From: SIG644 sp045613985
Lineage (GTDB): Bacteria; Bacillota; Clostridia; Oscillospirales; CAG-272
NCBI GenBank assembly: GCA_045613985.1
Contig: JAZLCA010000005.1
Span: 1-25,013, forward strand
DNA length: 25,013 nt
Direction of reading: 5' to 3'
Shown piece by piece: positions 14,548 to 22,292 of the stretch. The notes under the pieces are model-generated. The model was not told the DNA's origin. It saw only the letters and a program-made list of their open reading frames with translations, and did not search any database. The position numbers and the translations under genes were made by a program. The stretch's first letter is position 1; each line of letters opens with the position of its first letter.

Positions 14548-15291
14548 TTAATCGTTAAAATCATCAATGGCGCGGAAAGGCAAATGGGGTGCGCCTTCGG
14601 GGACGGCCTCGGCGGCCGTAGGCTTTACGTAATACACGGCATTGCGGATGATCTTCTGTACCCACTCGTTATAGTAGGAGGGACACTCCTCATGGCCGGG
14701 CTGGAAATAGAATATCTTACCCGCGCTTCGATTGAATACCATGCCGGAGCGCAAAACAAATCCATCCTCGAACCAGGAAATGAATACGGTCTCGTCGGGT
14801 TCTCCGACAAAGAAAGGCTCCGAATACAATTCCTCTTGTGCAAGGCAGAAGCGGTCGGGAATGCCGGCTGCGATCGGATGGGCGGGATTGATTGTCCAAA
14901 CGATCTCCTTTTGGTTGCGTCCCCAGGACAGATTGCCCGAGGTTCCGACAACACCGCGGAACACCTTGGAATGATGGCCTGAATGCAATACGATCAGACC
15001 CATTTTACCAAGATAAACTCGCTGCTTGATGGCCTCGACCAAAGCGTCGCTGACCTCGTGATGAGCCATATGCCCCCACCAAAGGAGAACGTCCGTGCTG
15101 TTCAAAACGTCCGCTGGAAGTCCCTGCTCAGCATCATCCAGTGCGGCAAGGCGCACCTCCAGCTCGGCATCTTGTGCAAGAGCCTGGCCAATAACGGCGT
15201 GCAATCCTTCAGGGTAAATTGCGCGGATCGCCTCATCGTGGCGCTCATGGCGAAATTCGCTCCATACGGTAACTCTGATTTTGTTTTTCAT
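14548..15291 (-). CDS. ThuA-domain protein (trehalose utilisation family)
   Basis: 247 residues of a glutamine-amidotransferase-like ThuA domain: an N-terminal RVTVWSEFRHER strand, DVLLWWGHMAHHEV (about 67-80), a GLIVLHSGHHSK motif in place of a GATase nucleophile elbow, and FYFQPGHEECPSYYN near the end. ThuA proteins take part in disaccharide and keto-sugar catabolism; the exact reaction is not settled for most members. No signal peptide is visible. It is divergent from the uxuA operon and shares its control region. No terminator separates it from the DUF1538 gene 11 bases on, so they may be one transcript. Confidence 0.9.
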   Translation of the reverse strand: MKNKIRVTVWSEFRHERHDEAIRAIYPEGLHAVIGQALAQDAELEVRLAALDDAEQGLPADVLNSTDVLLWWGHMAHHEVSDALVEAIKQRVYLGKMGLIVLHSGHHSKVFRGVVGTSGNLSWGRNQKEIVWTINPAHPIAAGIPDRFCLAQEELYSEPFFVGEPDETVFISWFEDGFVLRSGMVFNRSAGKIFYFQPGHEECPSYYNEWVQKIIRNAVYYVKPTAAEAVPEGAPHLPFRAIDDFND

Positions 15292-15330
15292 AACATTCCC
15301 TCCTTACAGCATATGATTCTTCCTATTTAT

Positions 15331-15360
15331 ATTATAACTTATCCAACGTCAGTCTGTCAA
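15331..15360 (-). promoter_or_regulatory. Promoter of thuA
   Basis: TTGACA (15355-15360), 18-base spacer, TATAAT (15331-15336) on the minus strand, about 40 bases ahead of thuA. Confidence 0.78.
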
Positions 15361-15436
15361 CCGCTAATTCGGATATTTTTGTCAAGAAAATAACAAAAAT
15401 CAGCAAGAAAAAAGCCATTCATTTGTGGAAAAAGTA

Positions 15437-15465
15437 TTTACTTTTGCATCACTTCGTGCTATAAT
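15437..15465 (+). promoter_or_regulatory. Promoter of the uxuA operon (extended -10)
   Basis: TTTACT (15437-15442), 17-base spacer, TATAAT (15460-15465), with TG at 15457-15458 giving an extended -10. The leader is about 80 bases. Confidence 0.75.
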
Positions 15466-15484
15466 AAGGACAATGGGGGATTGT

Positions 15485-15510
15485 AGGCATCCGCACAAAA
15501 ACCGATGCCT
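15485..15510 (+). promoter_or_regulatory. Leader hairpin of the uxuA operon
   Basis: AGGCATC (15485-15491) and GATGCCT (15504-15510) form a 7-bp stem with a 12-base loop inside the 5' leader. The downstream CTTT is too short for a good terminator. It could be a protein-binding or mRNA-stability element. Confidence 0.4.
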
Positions 15511-15550
15511 CTTTCCGCAAAAAAACCTATCATGATAAGGAGAATTTCTC

Positions 15551-16585
15551 ATGAAAATGACCTTTCGTCATTACGGGCCGGGAGATCCTGTCACACTCGA
15601 GCAGATCTCGCAAATCCCCGTGATCCGCTCCATCGTATCCGCTGTTTACGACGTTCCCGCAGGAGGTATCTGGAGCTATGAAAGCATTGATGCCGTTAAA
15701 TCAGCAGCCGCTGCTCACAATCTCGCATTTGAGGTAGTAGAGAGTGTTCCTGTTCCCGAGGAGATCAAGCTGGGCTCGCCTGAGGCTGCCGGATTGATCG
15801 ACAATTACTGTGAAAACGTGCGCCGTCTGGGCAAGGCAGGCGTCAAGTGCATTTGCTATAACTTCATGCCTGTGTTCGACTGGCTGCGCAGTGAAATGGA
15901 GCACATCGCTCCCGACGGCTCCAATTCGCTTGCCTACGACGAGCAGACCGTACTTGCCATGAACCCTCTGACGGGTGAGCTTTCCCTGCCGGGCTGGGAC
16001 GAAAGCTACACCAAGGATCAGCTGCGCGGACTTCTTACCCGCTATGAAAGCATTGGTGAGGAGCAACTGTGGAAAAACCTGCAGACCTTCCTTGAGGCCG
16101 TCATTCCCGTGGCTCACGAGGCCGGGGTCAACATGGCCATCCATCCGGACGATCCGCCTTGGGGCATCTTCGGTCTTCCCCGCATCATCACCTGCGAGAA
16201 GAACCTGGATCGTTTCCTGAAGCTTGTGGACATGCCTGAAAACGGCCTGACCTTCTGCACCGGCTCTTTGGGTGCCGATCCTGCCAACGATCTGGTCAAG
16301 ATGGCCGAAAAGTACGCAAGCCGCATTCACTTCGCCCACGTCCGCAATATTCTGCACACGGGCGAGCGCAAGTTCCACGAGGTTGCCCATCCCACCGACT
16401 GCGGTTCTCTGGATATTTACGGCATTGTCAAAGCTTTGCACAAGGGCGGCTTTGACGGCTATATGCGTCCCGACCACGGTCGCATGATCTGGGGCGAGCG
16501 TGGCCGCTACGGCTACGGTCTGTATGACCGTGCGCTGGGTGCTATGTATCTGTCGGGACTGTGGGAAGCCCTGGACAAAGCCTGA
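15551..16585 (+). CDS. uxuA: Mannonate dehydratase
   Basis: A 344-residue TIM-barrel of UxuA type, close to the length of Gram-positive UxuA. Motifs: CYNFMPVFDWLR (102-113), HPDDPPWGIFGLPRI (198-212), FCTGSLGA (C236), HFAHVRN (H263) and RPDHGR (D308, H309), which supply the metal ligands and catalytic acids. It dehydrates D-mannonate to 2-keto-3-deoxygluconate. It is the first gene of the operon, with AAGGAG before the ATG. The SDR gene next to it can provide mannonate from fructuronate. The 2-keto-3-deoxygluconate kinase and aldolase and the isomerase UxaC are not in this window. Confidence 0.96.
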   Translation: MKMTFRHYGPGDPVTLEQISQIPVIRSIVSAVYDVPAGGIWSYESIDAVKSAAAAHNLAFEVVESVPVPEEIKLGSPEAAGLIDNYCENVRRLGKAGVKCICYNFMPVFDWLRSEMEHIAPDGSNSLAYDEQTVLAMNPLTGELSLPGWDESYTKDQLRGLLTRYESIGEEQLWKNLQTFLEAVIPVAHEAGVNMAIHPDDPPWGIFGLPRIITCEKNLDRFLKLVDMPENGLTFCTGSLGADPANDLVKMAEKYASRIHFAHVRNILHTGERKFHEVAHPTDCGSLDIYGIVKALHKGGFDGYMRPDHGRMIWGERGRYGYGLYDRALGAMYLSGLWEALDKA

Positions 16586-16610
16586 TGTTACGAAAGGAAG
16601 GTATTCACCT

Positions 16611-17435
16611 ATGAATAAAGTATGTGTTATCACCGGCGCGGGCGGCATTCTTTGTGCCGCATTCGCCAAGGAAATGGCAAAGAATGGTTATGCCGTAGCG
16701 CTTCTGGACATCAACGAGGCGGCCGCAACCGCCGTAGCCGAGCAGATCGTTGCCGAGGGCGGCGTTGCCAAGGCGTATAAGACCAACGTCCTTGACCGCG
16801 AGGTGTTGGAAAACGTCCACGCGCAGATCCTGGCAGATTTGGGCAAATGCACCGTACTGATCAACGGTGCCGGCGGCAACAATCCTCGCGCTACCACCAC
16901 CCACGAATATTACGAGGAGGGTGACATCGACAGAGACGACATCACTACCTTCTTCAACCTCGATAAGGGCGGCTTTGATTTCGTCTTTGACCTCAACATC
17001 AAGGGCGTTCTGCTCCCCACTCAGGTGTTCGCTCGCGATATGATCGGCGAGACGGGATGCTCCATTTTGAACATCTCCTCCATGAACGCCTTTACCCCTC
17101 TGACCAAGATCCCCGCCTATAGCTCCGCTAAGGCAGGTGTGTCCAACTTCACTCAGTGGCTTGCCGTTCACTTTGCAGGCGCGGGCATTCGCGTCAATGC
17201 CATCGCACCCGGTTTCTTTGCCACCAATCAGAACCGTGCCCTCCTCTTCAACGAGGACGGTACGCCCACCGCTCGTACGGGCAAGATCCTGGCCGCCACG
17301 CCCATGAAGCGTTTCGGCGAAGCGGAGGAACTTCTCGGCGCACTGAATTTCTTGACCGATCCCGCCAAATCCGCCTTCGTTACAGGCGTTGTCCTGCCCG
17401 TTGACGGCGGTTTCTCGGCCTACTCGGGCGTATAA
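16611..17435 (+). CDS. SDR-family D-mannonate oxidoreductase (fructuronate reductase)
   Basis: A 274-residue classical short-chain dehydrogenase. The nucleotide loop is TGAGGILC (8-15), D33 after strand 2 (LLDI) suggests NAD(H) over NADP(H), NGAGG lies at about 85-89, and the catalytic residues are S156 or S157, Y170 and K174 (YSSAK). The insertion EEGDIDRDDITTFFNLDKGGFDFVFDLN is characteristic of the SDR proteins found beside uxuA, such as B. subtilis YjmF, unrelated to E. coli UxuB. Predicted reaction: D-fructuronate to D-mannonate. The start at 16611 has AAAGGAAGG upstream; a longer in-frame opening overlaps uxuA and is not used. Confidence 0.9.
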   Translation: MNKVCVITGAGGILCAAFAKEMAKNGYAVALLDINEAAATAVAEQIVAEGGVAKAYKTNVLDREVLENVHAQILADLGKCTVLINGAGGNNPRATTTHEYYEEGDIDRDDITTFFNLDKGGFDFVFDLNIKGVLLPTQVFARDMIGETGCSILNISSMNAFTPLTKIPAYSSAKAGVSNFTQWLAVHFAGAGIRVNAIAPGFFATNQNRALLFNEDGTPTARTGKILAATPMKRFGEAEELLGALNFLTDPAKSAFVTGVVLPVDGGFSAYSGV

Positions 17436-17447
17436 CGGAGGCACTGC

Positions 17448-18293
17448 ATGAATCAGTTACTCAAGCTGTGTGCCTTTGCCGACGAGGCAGATCCCAAGCT
17501 GGATGCCCAGATCGACATGATGGTCGAAAACGGCATTCCCTATTTGGAGATGCGCGGCGTGGACGGCAAAAACGTGGCCGATCTGACCGAAGACGAGGTC
17601 AAGGATGCCGTGGCGCGCTTGGAAGCGGCAGGACTTAAGGTCTGGTCGTTGGGTTCCCCCGCTGGAAAAACCAAAATCACCGATGATTTTGCATTTGAAG
17701 AGGAACGTTTTGCACGGCTGCTGCGCACCGCTGAACTGACGGGCGCAAAGTGCATCCGCCTGTTCAGCTTCTACGGCACCGACGGAAAGGATGAATACTT
17801 TGACGAGGTTTGCGCCCGCCTTTCTCGCTTCATTGAGATGGCAAAGCCTTACGGCGTCGTTCTGTGCCACGAAAATGAAAAGGGTATCTACGGCGACACG
17901 GCCGAGCGTTGCGAAAAGCTGCTCAAAGCTCTGCCTGAGCTGAAAGCCGTTTACGATCCCGCCAATTTCCTTCAGTGTGGCGAGAATACGTTAGAAGCAT
18001 GGGACACGCTCGCTCCTTATATCCACTATATCCACATCAAGGACTGTGCTCCTGACGGCAGCATCGTACCTCCCGGTGAGGGTGTGGGCCAGATCGATGC
18101 CCTGCTTTCCCGCTACGCCAAAGTGGGCGGCGTGGTAACGCTGGAGCCCCACCTGACGGACTTCGTCGGTCTTTCCGATCTCGAAGAAGAAGGCGACAAG
18201 AGTGCGGTTGGCGGATGCAAATTCGCCTCCGGACGCGAAGCGTTTGATTACGCTACCAATTCCATCAAGAACATCATAGCCAATCTGGCATAA
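17448..18293 (+). CDS. Sugar phosphate isomerase/epimerase family TIM barrel (AP endonuclease 2 fold), first copy
   Basis: 281 residues of the xylose-isomerase-like TIM-barrel family. Probable metal ligands are E142 (CHENEKG), D170 (YDPANF), H196 (IHIKD) and E233 (LEPHL). It could isomerise or epimerise a keto-sugar acid or, as in C-glycoside deglycosylase systems, eliminate an aglycone from a 3-keto glycoside. The sequence does not settle the substrate. It lies 12 bases after the SDR gene and 14 bases before a second, only distantly similar TIM-barrel gene, so the two probably catalyse different steps. Confidence 0.88.
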   Translation: MNQLLKLCAFADEADPKLDAQIDMMVENGIPYLEMRGVDGKNVADLTEDEVKDAVARLEAAGLKVWSLGSPAGKTKITDDFAFEEERFARLLRTAELTGAKCIRLFSFYGTDGKDEYFDEVCARLSRFIEMAKPYGVVLCHENEKGIYGDTAERCEKLLKALPELKAVYDPANFLQCGENTLEAWDTLAPYIHYIHIKDCAPDGSIVPPGEGVGQIDALLSRYAKVGGVVTLEPHLTDFVGLSDLEEEGDKSAVGGCKFASGREAFDYATNSIKNIIANLA

Positions 18294-18307
18294 GGAGGAT
18301 ATTACCT

Positions 18308-19078
18308 ATGATTATCGGCGCACAACTTTTTACTCTGCGTGATTATTGTAAGACAACGCAGGATCTGGACGAAACTTTGAAGAAAGTGGCTGACATGGGC
18401 ATCAAAACGGTCCAGCTGTCGGGTGTCTGCGCTTACGACCCCGCCTGGATGGCCGAGCGACTCAAGGAGTACGGCTTGACGGCCGACATTACCCACTTTG
18501 ATATCAACCGCATCGCAGGCGACCCCGAAGGAACTCTTAAATTCCACCAGACCATGAACTGCCGCTATATCGGCATCGGCTGTATGCCCGCCGACTACAT
18601 GCGCCCCTTCACCGAGGAAAAGCTGAACGCCTTCTTTGATCGCGTTCGTCCCGCTGCGCAGTATTTCGCACAAAACGGCAGCAAGTTCATGTATCATACG
18701 CATCACCTGGAATTTGCCATGCTAGGTGACAAGAACGTCCTGACCCGTATGTGCGAGGAGTTCCCTGCCGATCAGTTCGGTATCACCTTTGACGTGTGGT
18801 GGGCGCAGTACACGGGCGAGAATCCCGTCAAATGGCTGTACGCGCTGGAGGGCCGCACCGACTGCGTTCACTTCAAGGATATGTCCCACAACGCCAACGC
18901 AGACATCATCATGGTTCCCAACGGCGATGGCATCATGGATTACGACGCCATCATCAAGGCTTGCCTCGACACGGGCGTTAAATACGGTTACATCGAGCAG
19001 GACAACTGCAACGGCGAAGATCCCTTCGCTTGCATGAAGCGTAGCTACGACTTCTTCCGTTCCCGCGGCTTGAGCTGA
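18308..19078 (+). CDS. Sugar phosphate isomerase/epimerase family TIM barrel, second copy
   Basis: 256 residues. It starts MIIGAQLFTLRDYCKTTQDL, the typical opening of this family. Likely metal and catalytic residues are the YHTHHLEF cluster (H130, H132, H133, E135), D162 (TFDVWW), H188 (VHFKD) and E230 (YIEQD). The NGDGIMDYDAII segment is the usual product-side loop. AAGGAGG lies before the ATG. Similar enzymes act on inosose, keto-sugars or tagatose/psicose-type sugars; the actual substrate here is unknown. It precedes the Gfo/Idh dehydrogenase by 45 bases. Confidence 0.88.
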   Translation: MIIGAQLFTLRDYCKTTQDLDETLKKVADMGIKTVQLSGVCAYDPAWMAERLKEYGLTADITHFDINRIAGDPEGTLKFHQTMNCRYIGIGCMPADYMRPFTEEKLNAFFDRVRPAAQYFAQNGSKFMYHTHHLEFAMLGDKNVLTRMCEEFPADQFGITFDVWWAQYTGENPVKWLYALEGRTDCVHFKDMSHNANADIIMVPNGDGIMDYDAIIKACLDTGVKYGYIEQDNCNGEDPFACMKRSYDFFRSRGLS

Positions 19079-19123
19079 TTTTAAATGCATTAAATTCTAC
19101 ATATACCGAAAGGATACATTGTC

Positions 19124-20323
19124 ATGGAAAAAGTAAGACTTGGTATTATCGGTGTCGGCAACATGGGTTCCGGACACCTCTCTAACATTCTCGCCCGCAA
19201 GTGTCCCGAGATCGAGGTCACGGCCGTTGCCGATATCAATCCCGCCCGTCTCGACCACGCTTGCAATATGGTGGAAAAGGCTCGCGCCGAGCATCCCGAG
19301 ATCCCCGAAATCGCAACCTTCACCGATGCCATGGAGATGATCTCCTCCGGTCAGGTGGATGCTATTATCGTCGCTGTTCCCCACTACGATCACCCCCGTT
19401 ACTGCATCGCGGGTCTGCAGGCAGGTCTGCACGTCATGAGTGAAAAGCCCGCAGGCGTTTACGCCGAGCAGGTGCGCGAATTGATGGCCGAGGCTGACAA
19501 GCATCCCGATCTGATCTACGCTTTGATGTTCAACCAAAGAACCAATCCCCTGTATCGCAAGATGCGCGATATCATCCAGAGCGGTGAGCTCGGTCAGATT
19601 CGCCGTTCCACCTGGATCGTCACGGGCTGGTACCGTCCCCAGGCTTACTACGATTCGGGCGCATGGCGCGCTACCTGGTCGGGCGAAGGCGGCGGTGTTC
19701 TGCTCAACCAGTGCCCCCACAACCTCGACCTGTGGCAGTGGATCTGCGGTATGCCCTCTAAGATCGATGCCAAGCTGCACTTTGGCAAGTGGCACGACAT
19801 TGAGGTTGAGGACGACGTAACGGCCTACGTAGAATATCCCAACGGCGCCACGGGTACTTTCATCACCTCCACGGGTGACGCTCCCGGCTCCAACCGCCTG
19901 GAAGTCGTCTGCGACGGCGGTATGCTCATCTGCGACGGCGGCTCGCTGACGCTGCGCAAGCTGGAGACGCCCGAACCCGAATTTTCCCGTACCAACACCA
20001 TTCCCTTCGGCCAGCCCAAGTGCGAGACCATCAAGGTCGACTGCTCGGGTTGCGGCGACAACTCCCAGCACGTCGGTGTACTCAACGCATTTGCAGGTGC
20101 TATCCTGCGCGGTGAGCCGCTCATCGCAGACGGCCGCGAGGGTGTCAACGGTCTGACCATCTCCAACGCTATGCACCTGTCCGCATGGCTGGGCAAGCCC
20201 GTCGATATTCCCATGGACGACGCTCTGTTCAAGACCGAGCTGATGAAGAGAGTAAAGAACTCTCGCCGCAAGGAAAACGTCTCTGCCGTTCTGGCCGACA
20301 CCGAGGGCACCTACAACGCCTGA
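19124..20323 (+). CDS. Gfo/Idh/MocA-family sugar oxidoreductase
   Basis: 399 residues. The N-terminal Rossmann domain has GIIGVGNMGSGH (7-18) and the cofactor-binding SEKPAG (106-111, K108). The C-terminal alpha/beta domain has GGGVLLNQCPHNLDLW (189-204), with H199 and D202 as probable catalytic residues. It oxidises or reduces a sugar or sugar-acid hydroxyl with tightly bound NAD(P). Its pairing with TIM-barrel genes resembles systems that oxidise the sugar C3 hydroxyl before glycoside cleavage. No twin-arginine or other signal is present, so it acts in the cytoplasm. The C-terminal tail (KNSRRKENVSAVLADTEG) extends beyond the core fold. Confidence 0.92.
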   Translation: MEKVRLGIIGVGNMGSGHLSNILARKCPEIEVTAVADINPARLDHACNMVEKARAEHPEIPEIATFTDAMEMISSGQVDAIIVAVPHYDHPRYCIAGLQAGLHVMSEKPAGVYAEQVRELMAEADKHPDLIYALMFNQRTNPLYRKMRDIIQSGELGQIRRSTWIVTGWYRPQAYYDSGAWRATWSGEGGGVLLNQCPHNLDLWQWICGMPSKIDAKLHFGKWHDIEVEDDVTAYVEYPNGATGTFITSTGDAPGSNRLEVVCDGGMLICDGGSLTLRKLETPEPEFSRTNTIPFGQPKCETIKVDCSGCGDNSQHVGVLNAFAGAILRGEPLIADGREGVNGLTISNAMHLSAWLGKPVDIPMDDALFKTELMKRVKNSRRKENVSAVLADTEGTYNA

Positions 20324-20352
20324 TTAATAATTTCAGCAGGAGAATGACTTAT

Positions 20353-22119
20353 ATGAACAAAAAAAAGCTAATTTGCTTGTTTTTAGCGTCGTTTCTTCTG
20401 ATCGGCTGTCTGTTTACCGTCGGCTGCAACAATAAGGCGACTCAGCCGCCTGAGGATGCAGATCACGCCGGCACAGATGATATTGGCGACAGTCAAATCA
20501 CCGACAACAGTGACAGCAGCGAGAATGACGACAACAACGAAAGCAACGAGAACAACTATACCCTGGGCAACATCAAAAACAACATCGCAGAGTATACCCT
20601 CATTCGTTCGGACAAGGCCACCCAGATCGTTAAAAATGCCATCGTTCTGGCGCGCACGACCATCCAAGAGGCGACGGACGCGCAGCTGAAGATTGGTGAG
20701 GACTGGGTAGAGGATCTGAAATCCGAGCACGAGATCCTCATTGGCCAAACCAACCGTCCCGAGTCGGCAGAGGCCATGAAGATGCTCTCGGAGCAAAATC
20801 CGTATGCGATCACCCAGATCAACGGAAAGATCTGTGTGGTCGGTGTGGATGAATACGCCGTTCGCCGCGCCATTTACGAGTTTCTCACTGTTTATTTCGG
20901 CTACGAGCTTCCCAATCACAACTATCACAACGTCATTGATTACGGTGCCGAGGGCGACGGTGTGCGTGACGACACCGAGTCCTTCCGAGCCGCAGTTGCT
21001 GCGGCCGAAAAGGACGGTCTGCCCGTTTACGTCCCCGGTGGCACTTACCTCATTTCAGATACGATCGAGCTGTATGAAGTAACGCTGTACGGTTACCATT
21101 CGGGCGCATGGACCGCGGACGACAGCGATCTGCCCGTCATCGTCCAGACCAATCTGGAGCTTCCCGTATTTGACGTCGTTGCCGGCTCGCTTTCGGGTCT
21201 TTTGATCGACGTCAAGGGTGTGACCAAAAACATGGACTTCACCCCTGCGGAAACCATCCGTCTGTCGCACGCAGGCGCGCGCGTCAGCAACATGAAGATC
21301 ATCAATCCGTATATCGGCATTTCGACCTTCTACAACGGCGGTGCTAACCCGGGACGTTGCTTCATCGAAAATATTTTCATCGTCAACGCCTACAAAATCG
21401 GCGTCAACGTTCACAGTACCTGGGACGTTGCCACCCTTTGCAACATCGAAGTATGGAATCCCTACACGAGCGGTGAAAACAAAAACTCCTGCGAGGTCGC
21501 CTTTAAGTTCGGCAAGAATGATGACTTGCGTGCCGTCAATTTGTTCACCTTCAACTCTAAGATCGGCTTCCTCTTTGAAGAGTCAGACATCGGCGGCGGT
21601 GTCTATGAAGGCTGCTGGGGCAGCTTCACCAACTGCTCGACCGACTTGTGTGAAACGGGTCTCAAGGTCGCCAAAGGACAGCACGCGCTGACCGTCATTG
21701 GCGGCACCTACTGGAATCATTTTTACGGTCTGGACGTCACGTCCAAAACGAGCAATCTGACCCGTATCACTATGACGGGCTGTGAGCTCAAGACCAACGG
21801 CGACACCGCCACGGTCAATGTCGCAGGCGGCCAGATGGTCACCGTCACCGGCTGTAACATCTCGCGCACGCAATCCGATCATAAAGGCGTCCCCGTCAAG
21901 ATCTCGGGCGGTACCGGCGTGAACGTTTCGGGCAACACCATTTGCGCCAACGGAACGGCCGCGGTTGAGATCACCTCGTCCTTCAAGGGCGCGGCAACCG
22001 TCACGGGCAACACCATCATTACGTCGCAGTCCTCGGCGGCAAGCGCCATTTCGGGCAAAGCCAGCGAGCGCATCGTGATTGCCAACAACGCCGTCTTGAC
22101 GGATTACAAGTACGAATAA
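20353..22119 (+). CDS. Lipoprotein with pectate-lyase-like right-handed beta-helix domain
   Basis: 588 residues from ATG 20353 (AGGAG ten bases upstream; ATG 20344 is too close to it). The lipoprotein signal has two possible lipobox cysteines, C19 (LIGC) and C25 (TVGC). A low-complexity Asp/Asn/Ser linker follows to about residue 65, then a small domain with EHEILIGQTNRPES, which recalls the N-terminal domain of alpha-glucuronidases. From about 193, NVIDYGAEGDGVRDDTESFRAAV opens a Pectate_lyase_3 beta-helix that runs to the end as repeated strand coils. It is a surface protein, probably binding or cutting a uronate-containing glycan that feeds the operon. Catalytic residues are not identifiable. 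It is the last gene of the operon. Confidence 0.87.
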   Translation: MNKKKLICLFLASFLLIGCLFTVGCNNKATQPPEDADHAGTDDIGDSQITDNSDSSENDDNNESNENNYTLGNIKNNIAEYTLIRSDKATQIVKNAIVLARTTIQEATDAQLKIGEDWVEDLKSEHEILIGQTNRPESAEAMKMLSEQNPYAITQINGKICVVGVDEYAVRRAIYEFLTVYFGYELPNHNYHNVIDYGAEGDGVRDDTESFRAAVAAAEKDGLPVYVPGGTYLISDTIELYEVTLYGYHSGAWTADDSDLPVIVQTNLELPVFDVVAGSLSGLLIDVKGVTKNMDFTPAETIRLSHAGARVSNMKIINPYIGISTFYNGGANPGRCFIENIFIVNAYKIGVNVHSTWDVATLCNIEVWNPYTSGENKNSCEVAFKFGKNDDLRAVNLFTFNSKIGFLFEESDIGGGVYEGCWGSFTNCSTDLCETGLKVAKGQHALTVIGGTYWNHFYGLDVTSKTSNLTRITMTGCELKTNGDTATVNVAGGQMVTVTGCNISRTQSDHKGVPVKISGGTGVNVSGNTICANGTAAVEITSSFKGAATVTGNTIITSQSSAASAISGKASERIVIANNAVLTDYKYE

Positions 22120-22123
22120 TCAC

Positions 22124-22155
22124 AAAAATCCACCCTCCGGGGTGGATTTTTATTT
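22124..22155 (+). terminator. Terminator of the uxuA operon
   Basis: AAATCCACCC pairs with GGGTGGATTT around a TCCG loop, followed by TTATTT, five bases after the stop of the beta-helix lipoprotein gene. Confidence 0.9.
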
Positions 22156-22185
22156 AGCAAAGGATTATATATTTTGGTTATGGCA

Positions 22186-22214
22186 TTTACTTTTTTTGCA
22201 AGTTATGTTATAAT
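22186..22214 (+). promoter_or_regulatory. Promoter of the collagen/LRR lipoprotein gene (extended -10)
   Basis: TTTACT (22186-22191), 17-base spacer, TATAAT (22209-22214), with TG at 22206-22207. It has the same -35 hexamer, spacing and extended -10 as the uxuA promoter. Confidence 0.75.
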
Positions 22215-22248
22215 GATTCTACTGAACGTTGGAGCCATACATTTTTCG

Positions 22249-22280
22249 GTGCGTGGCTTCGGCCGCGCACTTTTATATTT
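22249..22280 (+). promoter_or_regulatory. Terminator-like UUCG hairpin in the 5' leader
   Basis: GTGCGTGGC and GCCGCGCAC form a 9-bp stem (one G-T pair) around a TTCG tetraloop, followed by TTTTATATTT. It lies between promoter and start codon. It has intrinsic-terminator shape, so it may act as an attenuator; upstream GCCAT (22234-22238) could pair with GTGGC as a weak competing helix. Confidence 0.55.
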
Positions 22281-22292
22281 TGGAGGTAAAAA

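Noticed and set aside
19097..20176. 359-codon minus-strand frame opposite the Gfo/Idh gene
   Set aside because: Antisense shadow of a well-recognised oxidoreductase with an intact Rossmann motif.
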